DNA of 64,000 nt from contig CM067081.1 of the NCBI GenBank assembly GCA_034008185.1, positions 22,319,821 to 22,383,820 on the forward strand, in the 5' to 3' direction. This DNA comes from Gorsachius magnificus. Its lineage: Eukaryota; Chordata; Aves; Pelecaniformes; Ardeidae. The notes below the pieces were generated by a model. The model was not told where the DNA came from, ran no database searches, and was given only the letters and a program-made list of their open reading frames with translations. Of this stretch, positions 25,381 through 37,311 are shown in pieces (the stretch's first letter is position 1; the number at the start of each line of letters is the position of its first letter). The position numbers were made by a program, and so were the translations under genes.

Positions 25381-26229
25381 TTGGCTGGATATTTCCATGT
25401 CTGAAATAAAGATGTGCAATGTTTTCCATAATGTAAGAGTTTTCATTCTAAAATGACTCAGATGAAAACAATGACCTCACTGGCTGGCTGGATGTAACAC
25501 AATGACACATTGGTCCAGTCTCAAGCCTATTTCCTCCCTCTCCCAGTCTCCACTCGTACAGCCATATCCCCTTGAGAGCAGTAAAAGGAGGAAAGAAAAA
25601 AAATCAGATACCTTACTCAGATATTTTACCCCTTTTCCTTAATTTCACCCATCATACTTAAAACCATATGGAAGCCTACAGTAAGAAACCTATCCACTGC
25701 TTAGCTTCCATGCCACAGGTATCAAACTTATTGGTAATTTCCATGTAATATGTGGATATAAATGTAGGGAGAGAGAGCAGGAGCAGTACTCTGAACAAAA
25801 AGAAAAATGCCAACGTGGTATCACAAAGGCATATATTTGACATTCCTAGTAAAGTCCACGATATTTTGAGGTATAGGTCTCAAGCAAGAAGCTTTTCGTT
25901 AAAGGCGTTGCTAGTTACAGCGGTTAAAAGAAAGCATGAAAATACAAACTGAAGTACAGAAAACCCAGAAAAATATAGTGGCAACTGAAAAGAGACAAAT
26001 CGCTTGCTTGAAATTCTTTCATAGTCAGAAACTTCCAGAAATTGGCAATACAAAGCTCCAAACCCCAAAATTAGTATCTTCAAGAGGGACACCCCCCCTG
26101 CCAACCTCACGTACACTACCATGATTTTGGAGAAACTAGGTAGAACTGTAACACCGTAGGAGCACAGTGAAATCCTCAGATCTTCTACTCCCTTTTATTT
26201 TCTTGTTAGGAACTGTTTTTCCATAATGG
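25381..26229. other. Unique sequence, no gene recognised
   Basis: Open frames on opposite strands overlap at 25752-26124, but none shows a domain, a start context or splice framing. Nothing else recognised. Confidence 0.5.
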
Positions 26230-26900
26230 AGGAATACAGCAAGTTAGCAACCTATTTTTATTCTATTTCTTAATGTAATTTACAGAAATTAATATTTGAT
26301 ACACAAATGAATATATCATTGGCCAAATGTGTCCCAAAGGATGTTAATAAGCTCTGGTTTGTGTTAACTAAAAACATATCCTACGCATGCAGCCTTGCCT
26401 GAGAAAAAATCCCACTGTATCTCATTACTTAATTAGTATACAACACTACCAATTAAACAAGGAGCCTGCCCATGTTACTATCCATTATTACTCTGATAGC
26501 AAAGAATTAAGAAAATTAATCAGATGGTGTTTTAATTTGATTTTATGGTTCACTGGCAGTGTAAACTCTGATGCAATTTCATGCAGCCTATCATTTTTTT
26601 TTATTATTGGTTACATTAAGCTCAAACAAAAAATGTAAATGAATGTTTCTTCAAAGTCATTTGGAGAAGACCATTAGTTAAAATTTAGTAGTAAAATCAT
26701 GCTCCATGTAAATGGATAGAAGCGGCTTCCTGAAATTGTATTAGAGAGCGCAGATCTCATTAACCAAAGAACCGTCTCCTTAAAGTGGATGAAATACCTC
26801 AGTAAATCTTTAGGTAAATGGCACTAGGCGCTAATTATTCTTCCTGGTTAAAGAAATCTAAAAATATCATTCTGTATTAGTCTGAGCTCCCCCACCATAA
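26230..26900. promoter_or_regulatory. Candidate conserved AT-rich non-coding block
   Basis: The block carries TAATTA at 26430-26435 and 26832-26837, with many other ATTA/TAAT cores, 'ttggccaaat' near 26320 and a 'ggcgctaattattc' string. The sequence is complex rather than simple-repeat AT-rich. That texture and motif content suggest an enhancer-type conserved element, but conservation is an inference that needs alignment. Confidence 0.27.
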
Positions 26901-28899
26901 ATTACAATAACTGAATAAAAGTAATTCCTTCCTTTACACACGTTCTCGTGGACCATGAACACCTTGGAAAAAAAAAACCCAACTGATGCAGAGGACACTG
27001 TTGATGGCACCCCAGATTTATTTTTCCTCACCCAAGTCAGGCTTGATACTACTCTGTATCATAAGATAGTTTGAGTTTTCGGAAATGTTTTCCATTAGAT
27101 GCTTGTGCAACACAATATAATCCCTTACTGCAGTTTAAGATGGAACTCACACTTGAGGATGTGGAAGAGTAGGCCCACAGGTAGCTACCTGCTGATGGGT
27201 GGTGACCTGCCATGGTGCTGTAACTTCACCAGGCCCAGGTAGAATCTGCATGAAAGCACGCTTTCCAGTATGAAAGCAAAGTCACACTTACAGACAAATT
27301 TTTTTTTGTTTTAGAATCTTTGCAGTTTTTCTTTCCTTCCCCCTCAAATTAAAGCAATGCAGGCATGAATAGAAAGAACAAAGTAAATCTGAAACAGTAA
27401 CTTTGATAGACCTGACAAAGAAACAGTTTGTCTTGTTCACTTTAGTATAAAACACTACTCTGCATATAAAAAGAAATTTATACTTTACATTATGTTTCTG
27501 CTTTTGAAGTCATGTTCAGCATGTAACCACTCTTGTTTGGTGCCTATAACTTTTTCTGTGCAGGTTTTAATAGTAACCACTCTTGTATAGTAGCTGCCCT
27601 TATTTAATAACTGTGCCTTTATCATGAAAGCTTCAGGGGAAAAAATTAAATTTTACAGAACCCACCTTTGAATTTAAAACTCCAAGGGAGTAATTATGTT
27701 TAGCAGAAGCCATTCCTTGCCAGTGAAGATATAAGATATTTGTACAACCTGCCAAGTTACACCTACAAAGAGAGTCAGAACCTTCAAATTTCCTGGCTTT
27801 GTGTGTTGAAATTTTCCAACCATGCTACTGCAACAGCACTGGCTTCCTCACCCAAAACATTTGTTTCCAGATACTCCCCCCTCCCCAGTATTAGCAAAGT
27901 AGCGTCCCTGAGTAAAAAGGTGCTCTACCAAGCGAAGAAAAATCACTTCTGGGAACCCTAGTCTTATTCCCTCTCTACCACTGTTTCATGGTACAAATTT
28001 GGATGCGTGTCCTAACCTCAGAGAAAACACATAACACATTGTCAACCTCACTGAGGTGTTTTGAAAATAATTTTTAAACAACCATTTTAGTAGTATATTG
28101 AAAAATAGCTTTTTTAAAAAAATATTAGTATCAAATAACACTTCCCCATCTCGCGTGACTGTTTTACTTTTTTTTTAAAAACATCTTTGAAGTTTGCATT
28201 TCTTTCTTTTCTATTTGTTTTGCCACTTAGTGTTTCTTCCTGCCAAACACTTTTGTAGACCATCTCAAGAAGAGGGATTAAAAAAGAAAACACAAACGAC
28301 ATTAACTAAAGTACGCTACTAAGTATTTCAGGTTAAGAGTAATTAGGTATTTATCCACTCACCTGGATCATCTAAACAATTCTGTCTCTGAGTGAACCTG
28401 CTGACCAAAATTCAAGTTCTACAGCACATGCCTGGAATGACCAGCGGCAAAACTTTCATCGATATGTGTTCAAATCAGATTCTGCACCTTGTCTCCTACG
28501 TTTGGCAAAGAAGTAGACTTTAGTAAGACTGCTGCTCTCCAGAGCCCTTATCTAGCAATTCGGATGGGGCATCCAGACATCATGCACACAGCCAGCTTGT
28601 CAGAAAGTACTGCAGCTCTGCACGTGGTTTGCTGCTTGCAGAGCGCTACAGCATTAGGACCCACAAAAGGAAAGCACTGTGGTTCTTGATATTTTGCTTG
28701 TAAACTTAGTTCCTGATGTAGTTTGACATTATGTTTACTGGAATAACACCATTCCCTGTGTCATTTACATAATAGCTCAAGAATTCCAGAAAATGGCTGA
28801 TAACCATATAGCATGAATTAGCTCTAGTAACTGCAAAGCTCAGAGAAGTAGATCTTTTCCAGTTTTTCAACCCAGGGTCTAGGCTTATAAATCAATGAG
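26901..28899. other. Unique AT-rich sequence, no gene recognised
   Basis: Contains short A and T runs and a repeated 'taaccactcttgt' (near 27525 and 27573), too short to be a repeat family. No coding or RNA feature recognised. Confidence 0.5.
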
Positions 28900-28955
28900 C
28901 AGGTTGAATCCTTACTGAAGTCAGTAACAGCTGAAAGTACATCACTTCAATAGAG
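28900..28955. repeat. Probable ancient CR1-type 3'-tail relic
   Basis: Reads aggttgaatccttactgaag, then tcagtaacagctgaaagtac, then atcacttcaatagag. It is a worn version of the 'gaatcctgctgaagtcaatggaaagattcccactgacttcaatggga' tail. It is weaker than the other relics. Confidence 0.35.
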
Positions 28956-29924
28956 GGGGCTCCGCACTCTGCAAAACAATGTCCTGTAAACTCAATTTTA
29001 TAGATCTTAGTCTGTTTTCAGTCTGTTATAGCAAAGGTTGACTTGAATCAGATAACAGTCATTACTTACCCATGTTATATTTCTCAGAAAGAGTAGCTTA
29101 CTAACTCAGTCACTCCATATTCACCTGGGATTTTACCTTCACTCAGCTACTATACTCAATGGTTATGTCCTTAAAGTGTATTCTGAACGCAGTTAGCTCA
29201 AAGTTTTCTTTGCCATCATACTGCCTTTCCTGAAGGCCCTAAAGATTGTGGGTTATTTCAGCATGACTGCAGTTCAACTCAGATCAATAGAATCTTAAAA
29301 CAAATGGGTACTTTTTCCCATAAAACCTTGGTTCTTTCCTTCAATTTCATTCCCAGAGCAATTTATTCCATTGCTCGAGCACATATGAGCTCTTCATCCA
29401 ACCACCATGTCTGTGTGCCTTGTATTATCATACATGAGGTACATCTGCAATCATTCCCATCACACCCTCTTGCCAAAGCCTGAAGATGCATCCTGTCTCT
29501 CCCTTCTTCCTTTCACCCTTTACTGAAATCTTCATAACAACAGTACAATAGATGATAGTAATGATTTACATAAATTCTCTTTCCCACATCACAAATCACA
29601 GCTACAGATGCCTGCTCTGGATCTATAAGTAACTGAATTGCAGCCAAAAGTTCGCTTCCCAGCTCACAGATATGCCTGACAAGCCTCATGGGTATGTGGT
29701 GCAGTATTTGATAGCTGTAGAGGACACCTCACGCCATGGTAGATCTTCACCACCACTTAGTGTAGTTCACCTTGTGCCACCATTATTTTTCCCTAGATGG
29801 CCGATTTCTGAGCATCTGACATTTAAAACACAAGAGCCAGAGACAAACCCAACAGCTGGAGACAGACAGACCCACAGGAAACGCTCTCTTAAACATAAAA
29901 CCTTGAGAAAATGACAAGACGACT
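28956..29924. other. Unique sequence, no gene recognised
   Basis: Single-copy sequence leading up to the CpG-rich interval. The frame at 29672-29914 (plus) has no recognisable domain. Nothing else seen. Confidence 0.5.
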
Positions 29925-30505
29925 GGAATCGCTAGCCTGAGGTGCCGAGGCTCTCCCGGTCGCCCAGTCCCAGGGGGGTGGCGGAGCACCCTCCTGCCTC
30001 CACACCCCTTCCCCACAAGGCTGACCAGGCGGCAGCGAGCAAGGCAAGAGACCCGTACTGCCAGCTTCTTTGCTGGGAAGAACGCCATAGAAGTACAATA
30101 CCATTTGGCGCACTACCTTTATTTTTATGATACTGATTTATGCTTTCCCTTTAATTAAAAGGTACCAGGAAAACATTTGGTTTTGATTCGGATACTCAAA
30201 CCCACCGAGACCCATTTCAGCCAACTCCTCAAGTGCAGGTCCAGCCGGCCCTGTCTGCGTCTCCGCAATGAATTACTTCCGCGAAGGCGCAGGCCGAAAG
30301 CCTCCCCGAATCCTTCCCCCCTAATCCCCGACATCTGTTCGGCGTCCAGGCCGGGCCGCGGCAGGGACCTGCCAGCGCCTGCTGTCAGCGTGGCCGCAGA
30401 TGAGTAAACACACCGGCCCCCGTGTCAGGCCGCCGTGTGATTTCAGCTGAGAACTCCGGACGTGGAGCGCGGTTCTCATTTAAAGCATTCGTAACGTCGA
30501 GGAAA
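29925..30505. promoter_or_regulatory. CpG island, possible promoter, no gene identified
   Basis: From about 30204 to 30505 I count roughly 28 CpG dinucleotides in 300 bases, while neighbouring kilobases have almost none. The flank 29930-30060 is GC-rich with some CpG. Strings such as gccgggccgcggcag and ccgcgaaggcgcaggccg mark the core. Such islands in vertebrate genomes usually sit at promoters of broadly expressed or developmental genes or of long non-coding RNAs. The overlapping open frames (30177-30407 plus; 29783-30088 minus) look like by-products of GC richness. No TATA box, first exon or transcription direction could be settled. It is the only such interval in the window outside repeats. 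Confidence 0.6.
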
Positions 30506-31754
30506 CACCTGTTAAGAGACTATCCAAAATAAATTTACCACAAGTCTTTTAAGAAAGAGAAAAACCGTGATTGACAGCAGCAGTACAAGGTCCAGCAGCA
30601 GCAGAATTCAAAGCCCCATTACAAACCCTGGCCAATTAAATACATAAACAGCACCATTTTTCATTTCAGAGTAACAGTTGCTATTTCATTTCTCATCTTC
30701 CACTTAAAATAGATGCTCTTCACACTGGAAGACTGAAGTTTGACCTATTTTGACCCGGTTTATTTTCTTCTGTGGGCAAAAATCCCACAATGCCACGTCG
30801 TGCGTAGTTTTAAAAGAAACACTCCCATACTGTTACTCTTTAAAATCACGGCAGCAGCATATCATCATGAAGAGTTTTAAAATAGTTTCTGCCTGGCTAG
30901 TGAAAAAGGCGGATGGTGATATTCTGCTTAAAGCCTGCAAGGTATGGTAAACAAAACCCAGTGATTTTAGAATGAATGTTAAAATAGTAAAAGTACTGAG
31001 ATTTTCCAAAGCCGTACCAGTGACATCATAAGCAATCCCCAAAGTCTTTCAAGTTTTTGAGTATTGGACACTGGCATTTTTTAAAAGCATGCTGGCCACC
31101 TTTTCATTTCAACCATTGCCTTCCCTCTTTAGGGACTCTGGAGGTTTACCTAGGCCAACAGTGGAGACCTCCCCCTGGCCCAGTCTACACGCCTGACCAG
31201 CAATCACACTGCAGGCCGCTTACTAATGATTGCGGTATTTTTCAAGAACACTTAAGCAACTTCGGAGCATTGGGCACACTGATGTTCAAGCAGAACTAGA
31301 TCAAATATTTTGCAGTATTTTGCTCTTCCCAGTTGCTTTCTATCCAGGGCTCTCCAGCAAGAACCGTGCTGCTTATTAATTTGAGCATTACACCATGCCT
31401 GTAAGGTAGGGAATTTTATTTCTCATACTGTAGATATAGAAAACCACCATTCATAGCAATTAAGGCAGCTTTCCCTACATCACACAGCGTTTTTGGGCCA
31501 AGGCCAGGTAAAGTCAGCTCCACCAGTAATTTCACTGGGAGGCAGAATGCCGGGGCACCCATGACCCTGTTGCTGTGCCTACACCAGAGGAGAACAAGGA
31601 AAACTCTGGGCATGGTGCAAGGGGCTGCACAAACAATCTCTTTGCCAGAGTCAAACAGATTTCCCAACCAGATAACCTCTGTTTATTCAGATTTCCAAAT
31701 TCTGCTTGGTCCAAGTTAATTGAGCCCTTTATCAGAGCTTCAGAAAATAAGGTA
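30506..31754. other. Unique sequence beside the CpG island, no gene recognised
   Basis: A short frame near 30867-30950 (reading MKSFKIVSAWLVKKADGDIL) ends close to an 'aag|gtatgg' donor-like site, but I found no convincing acceptor or partner exon. The rest is single-copy sequence. Confidence 0.45.
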
Positions 31755-32192
31755 CCACAGGATAAGTGGAAAAGGTCCTTGCACAAGAGAGCAACCGGTT
31801 AGATACCACAAAGCCAACCGCAGGACTACAAATGCAGCGTTCTTAATGGAGAGAGATCATCAGGAGAGTCCTACAGATGTCTGTGCTATGACTTGTGCCA
31901 ACCAAGATATTCATAGATGATCTAGGAAAGGGGTGAACAGCAAGGCAACAGTTTGAGAAGATACCATCTCCCTTTGAGAGCATATAAAATAATAAAAACT
32001 AAGCAGAAAGAATGGCAAAAGGACTTTTGTGCAATAAAATAAAATTCAATGTCTTTAAGTGAAAAGTGATAGACATGAGGAAAGTGATAGCAGGAACAGT
32101 CAGCTGAAGGCCAAAGGATGCAATCCTGTTACCCATCAGTCCAGAAAAGCAAATTGAGTGTTAGGGTAGAATAAACCTGAACACTTTGCTGC

Positions 32193-32232
<40 letters not shown>

Positions 32233-32590
32233 GTTTCATCTACATTCTCCCTTCATTCCAAAAAGGACACTGGAGAATTAGAAAAGGTTGAGAGGAAAGG
32301 CAACAAAAATAATCATACTATTCCATGGCTTCAATACGAGTAATGACTGATGTGACTGCTTTCCTTTTTAGGAACATGGAGAAGAGTGAGACTATATAAA
32401 AGCCTATAAAGACAAGCACAGCAGAAAGCAGGTGAACAGAATAATTGCTCCTTTTTTCTTCTACTAGAAGGAATGGGGACACCAAATCAGACAGCCAGTG
32501 GCAGGTTCAAAACCAGTTAGAGGTAATATACTTTCACATATATAGCGTAGGATTCCTGCAGGTTGTTGTGGACCAGAGAGTGACCACATT
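31755..32590 (+). mobile_element. Ancient, highly diverged CR1 LINE relic (ORF2 region)
   Basis: Despite decay, the order of the old sauropsid CR1 ORF2 can be followed: 'ataagtggaaaaggtccttg' and 'taatggagagag' before the RT core; 'atattcatagatgatctagg' and 'aaaggggtgaacag' at the FIND/N region; 'tggcaaaaggac' and 'aaaattcaatgtctttaagt' (the KFN..K region); 'aaaaaggacactggagaatt' with 'agaaaaggttgagaggaaag' and 'gcaacaaaaataatca' ([15 protein letters not shown]); then 'ggcaggttcaaaaccagtta' near the 3' end. The usual ~FADDTK segment is badly eroded. All frames are broken. A 35-base A run (32196-32230) sits where part of the element is missing. It is far older than the CR1 copies at 20, 37 and 56 kb. 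Confidence 0.72.
32196..32230. repeat. Poly-A tract, 35 bases
   Basis: An uninterrupted run of 35 A lies inside the ancient CR1 relic, between 'tgctgctat' and 'gtgtttcatc'. It could be an expanded short A run or the tail of a retroposed insertion whose body is no longer recognisable. It is likely length-polymorphic. Confidence 0.95.
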
Positions 32591-35339
32591 ACTTGAAAAA
32601 GCTTAACTTGAACTTAAAATTACACTGCTTCCTGGAAAAAACCCATTGAGACTTAATAAATACAAAGGTATTGTTTCTGGGTGTTGAAACCCTTAAGATG
32701 CTTGGAGCTGGGAGACTACACCACAGAAGTACCATACCTTCCTTTTCTATTCTTACACTCTCCCTAATCATCTGCCATTGGACATTGTCACAGCCAAGGC
32801 AATAGGTTAGATACCTATTATTGGGACCGAATACGCATTATTTAGATTGCATTGGCTGGAGGCTGCAGATAAAGGTGATACTGAACGCACCAGGGAGAAT
32901 ACATTTTTTTCTCTATCATGAAATGCAATCAACTGGGCAAGACTGAGCGGATACATAACATTGAGGGGCCCGATCCCCTTGACATTGCACTGACTCCTAC
33001 CCATCTGCTTACTCTTACATCTCCCAGATCTGCATTCTCTTTACCTTCTAGAACCCGTTCCTCCATTGCTCTCACATTGGATTTTGTAGTCTCATAATTT
33101 TGTGTTCATCCTTCAGGTGACGCTCAGTGAGACCAGCCTGCTGGAAAGCCCGACTTGAGAAGATGAACAGAACAGAAGATGGTTCTCTGGGACAGTCACC
33201 AGCTATTATCAGGGATGCTGATTTCCAGAGACAGGCACTGATACAAAGCATCTGAGCCATTTGTCCTAACCAACCGAGCATGCATAAGGTCTTCTGCATG
33301 GGCACCTAACAGACATTCTAGTCAATAACCCTATTGTCTCAAAATGGCAACTATGTGGCATAATCAAACACTACTCCTTTCTCCCTCACACTCAAGACAG
33401 GAAAACTAAGGCCCTACACACATAAAAGCTGGGATTTGACTAACTCTCCTCACAGCGAGGCAAGGTAGCCACCAGTCTCAGTGATACTTAAATCTATTGC
33501 AGGAGTTCTTCAAAGCTTTTAGCTTTGCTTAACAGACAAGTAAAGTAAACATAACTGATGAAAAAGTAATGTGCATTTCAATCAAGAAGTGAAAGGGAGA
33601 AAGATAACCCAATGCAAACATGTGTTATGTAGAGCTCCTTAAAGAACATTTTAGCAGAGGAAAACCAACACCAGAGTGCCAGGCTCTAGGGTTCAGCTCC
33701 TTCGAAAGTGACAAGCTTCCAACCCACAAAACCACACCTTGTGGCCAGCTTGCACCTTCTTATTAAACTTGCACTGCAAAACGAGGCTTTGCAATCCCTC
33801 CCAGGGAACTATTCCCTTTTCCAAGGCTCAGACATGAACACAACTGCAGAGATACAGCCTGGGGTAAATACTCTAAAGAGCATCATCATATCACCTCCTC
33901 CTTACAAACACTTTCCAGCGTGTCTGGGGCCAGCCTGATATGAAAAGGGGTGACTTGGAGCACATTCTGAGCCCCCAAATCAAAACCTGAAGTCCCCTCC
34001 TCTCCTTCAGAGACAGACACACACACACGGAGGAAGAGAAAGATGCCGAGAATCTGGGCTGAGCAGGAAAATGCTCACAAAACAAATCTCACAACCATAT
34101 ATAATCAAGTAATCCAGATTTTGGCTTACTCAGGTTTATGAGAACCAAAACAGCATTTTAAATGCTTATTTTTGCTTTCCTTTAAGTTTAATTAAGCTTG
34201 CCTTCGGCTCACAAGCCTATTGAATTTGGGACTTATTTTTAAGATAACTGACCTGGAAAGTTTTCCTACCTGTTCTGCCCTTACAAGTATGCCCCAAGTT
34301 CGTTCACTCTCTTTTACTGTATTACCGCAGGCTTGACAGCAACATGGAAATAATATCAGAGGAAAAGACTTTTTTTTTTTTTTTTTAACTAGCTGATAAA
34401 CATTACCCACGCCAAACAGTTTCAACCTCACTTGTAGACTCAAGGGGTCCTTTTGCGAGGCTCAAGATTAGGTGAGATAGGAGTCTTTACTTCTAGGCTG
34501 TGCTCTCCTGTTTCTCTCTCAGCTCTGAAACTGGGGCTTTCTGAGAGGGCTCCTGGCTCCCACAATAAGCCCATTTGCTACAGGCAGCAGAAGCATTATC
34601 AAAGACCTCATTACAGTCATCAAAAGCTGGAGCTATTCTGCAACTGACAGGAAAAATGTGGGTTTGCAACACCAACAAATGCATCCAATAGCTTCTCGAG
34701 TCTCCAAACGGGCCAGAAATTTGCCAGGAAAAAATAATCCAGAATATTTATATTAAACCTCCCCCCTTCCCCTTCCAAAAACCCCTTAAGTCAGCAGGGA
34801 AGTATTATGAAGCAGAAAAGATTGCTAAACTCGGTATAGGACCAAGGTAGCACCATGCTAATGAAGTCATTCTGCTTTTGCGCAGGCAAAAAAGGATTAT
34901 AAGCCTGTGCAGCAGGGGAAAAAAAAAAGATACAAATACAGCTCTGAAGCCAAATAATTCAGAGGGAAGAATCTAAAACTTTTTTTTTGTGCTGTTATTA
35001 CATTCTGGATCATTAACAAAACAATCCAAGAGAAAAAAAATAAATATAAAGGCAGAGCAGTGTGGAAAGGAAGATAAAGCTAGAGGAAGATTTAGAGCAA
35101 CAATTCCCTGTTAATGGTTCAGATTCATTCAGATGGGATACGGTCCTAAAGCTCTAGGGATTCACACATCCCTGCCTCAATTCAAGGCACTAATAACCAA
35201 TCAGTAGTTTAGATAAGACTCTATAAATATTTAAAATTTTTAATCTTTCGAGTGCCAAGAATAACATTTCCCATCATGTCCTTGCCTTTCCCACAGCAAC
35301 AATGATGAGGTTTCTCATCTGGCATTGCTGGCACCAGCA
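32591..35339. other. Unique sequence, no gene recognised
   Basis: Includes a 17-base T run (34370-34386) and a short ACACAC run (near 34017). Chance frames only. No repeat family or RNA gene recognised. Confidence 0.5.
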
Positions 35340-35620
35340 CAACGTCAGGTGGTTCTAGTAGTGGCAGTCAATTAACTTAAAAAGTTACATCTAATTGATC
35401 CATTTCCTGCTCCAATAAACAATTGTAAACAAACACTTCTCTTCAAAGGAGGAGCTTTGTTCACAAATTAAAAAAGGAAAGGGGCCGTCTGAATTATGCT
35501 ACTCATGGCTGTGTCAGGGGTTTTATTATAAACACTATTTTTAGGGCTCTAAATGAGTGATGTGACATTAAATATAATGAGCCAAATTCTTCCCCAGTTT
35601 AACATGACAGCGGTGCTTCC
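35340..35620. promoter_or_regulatory. Enhancer-like block with FOX, MEF2 and TCF/SOX-type motifs
   Basis: Within 220 bases there is GTAAACA followed by AACA (35425-35435, forkhead consensus), CTTTGTT (35455-35461, TCF/SOX type) and CTATTTTTAG (35535-35544, a full match to the MEF2 consensus). TAATTG and CAATTA cores lie around 35369-35397. The end (about 35575-35615, 'gagccaaattcttccccagt') may include an ancient retroposon-tail remnant. Regulatory function and conservation are inferred from motif clustering only. Confidence 0.3.
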
Positions 35621-36249
35621 TCACACAACAATCTTTGCTTTTTCTTTTCTTAACCTCTTCTGTGTTACTGAGAGCAGGGTGTGTGTATATTTACATTGTT
35701 TTGATTTTCGTAACCCATGTTTAGCCTTTCTACTTTATGTTCATTTTTGGCACAGGAAGCTCACTATCCCCCTTCACTTACACTTCAGTCAGGTTCAGTG
35801 TCTGGTTCCCGTGCCTCAGCAGAACAACAGCCCCAGCAGAAAAAGTCAAGTCAAATCACTTCTGTTTCTGCTTGCAATTCCCATTACAGACAGACACCCA
35901 CCCCCACCATTTTGATAAGCATGCATTCTGTGGTCCTTTTCCAAACCTTTCAAAATGTACCCAGGGAAAAAATTCAGTGTAAACTTTAGGCTTTTCTGCT
36001 GATTTGAAAAAGGCCGTAACACACACGGTTACTCGCAGTATGTCAACTCTTCCACCACCCTCACTGAAAAGCCCTGCTACTAGCTGCACTTCACCTTGCC
36101 CCCCCAGTCTGTAATTTTGTTTCCTTATCCATGGAACGGAAACTGTGATACAACGATCATGAAGATACTCACTTGCCTCTAAATGATTTCAGATCCAGTG
36201 ATAAAGCACGCTACAGAAATGCTTAATCTTCGCTACAACTATATTCTCC
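35621..36249. other. Unique sequence, no gene recognised
   Basis: Three overlapping plus-strand frames (35553-35989) have no domain resemblance and conflict with one another. I treat them as chance. No repeat or RNA feature recognised. Confidence 0.5.
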
Positions 36250-36600
36250 TCTGGCAGAGAGCCAGGAAATTCTTAAATGTAGGGGATTAAAATTGCCAGT
36301 GTCATTTCATTAGCAAAAGCATTTATTAAAGTAATTAGGAAAGGGCAGTCTGTTGTCTTTTTAATTTTGATATGGCCATATATCTTAGTTCAGGAGTTCA
36401 AGGCTGCTTTTATCAAAATGCACAATTCCCCCATCACTTGAACAAAGCAATCAAGTGATTGATTTCTACACCCTGTCAGCTGCTATGTCTGTTTTGATAG
36501 ATCCAGGGTGTTTCCACATCCAATTGCCCTGACTAACACAGTTACAGTCTAAGACAGCTATTATCATGCCAATAAAGTTTCTGAAAGCGATCCTAGCACC
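36250..36600. promoter_or_regulatory. Enhancer-like block with PBX-HOX type palindrome
   Basis: Contains caatca-ag-tgattg (36448-36461), a 6-bp inverted repeat with a 2-bp spacer, overlapping TGATTGAT (36456-36463), the recognised PBX-HOX heterodimer type site. Further sites include 'taattagg' near 36333, 'cattagc' near 36310 and a 'ctgtcagc' MEIS/TALE-type core near 36473. The complex, non-repetitive AT-rich texture resembles conserved developmental elements. Conservation is not demonstrated. Confidence 0.32.
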
Positions 36601-37252
36601 ATATATTGATTACGCATTTTCAGGAGTTAGGTGCCTTCTGTTAATTTTCCAGTCCAGACACGCTGTGTTTTACCTGACACAGTTTTAAAGAAGGAAATCA
36701 AGCCCAAATGCAAAGTGGCAAACTAAACAATATAACCTGAGCCTGTGTGCCATTTGGCAATCAAGTTCCAGGGCACGCTCATAGGAAAAAGGTGTTTCCT
36801 ATAAGCCTGAAAAGACCATATCCAAGCTATTTTACCAAGCAGCAAAAAAGCTGCATCTTATTTACTAACCCTAGAGCTTAAATAGACCAGGACTAACACT
36901 GTCTGAAACAGCAAGTTCTAGACATCCAGTACTCATAAGTCTGGAGAACCAAAACAAAATAGCTGCTTACAAAAGAAGTGGTTCTCTGCTAAGTCAATTC
37001 AAATCAGCAGAATAAAGATGAAGGCATATGTGTAGATTTACACACACACAGAATCAATTATGAAGCATAACTAGTCATCAGAAGAGAAAGCAAAGAAGCA
37101 AAAAAGAAATGAAACGTTAAAATAATTAGCAGACTTCAGTCAACTCCAGGAAAATAATGTAGTAACACAACTCGGTGCCTTTCACTCGACCGACAGTGCT
37201 AGTCAAGTGCAAATGAGAGGACTTGCTGTCAGGTCAGAAGAAGGTGGGACAG
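36601..37252. other. Unique sequence, no gene recognised
   Basis: Single-copy AT-rich DNA up to the CR1 3' tail. No distinct target-site duplication for that CR1 could be picked out here. Confidence 0.5.
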
Positions 37253-37311
37253 TATCATAGAATCGTAGAATCATAGAATGTTTTGGGTTGGAAGGGACCC
37301 CTAGAGGTCAT

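Noticed and set aside
30750..30950. Short frame near a GTATGG donor-like site downstream of the CpG island, considered as a first or second exon
   Set aside because: No acceptor or in-phase partner was found; the donor match is ordinary.
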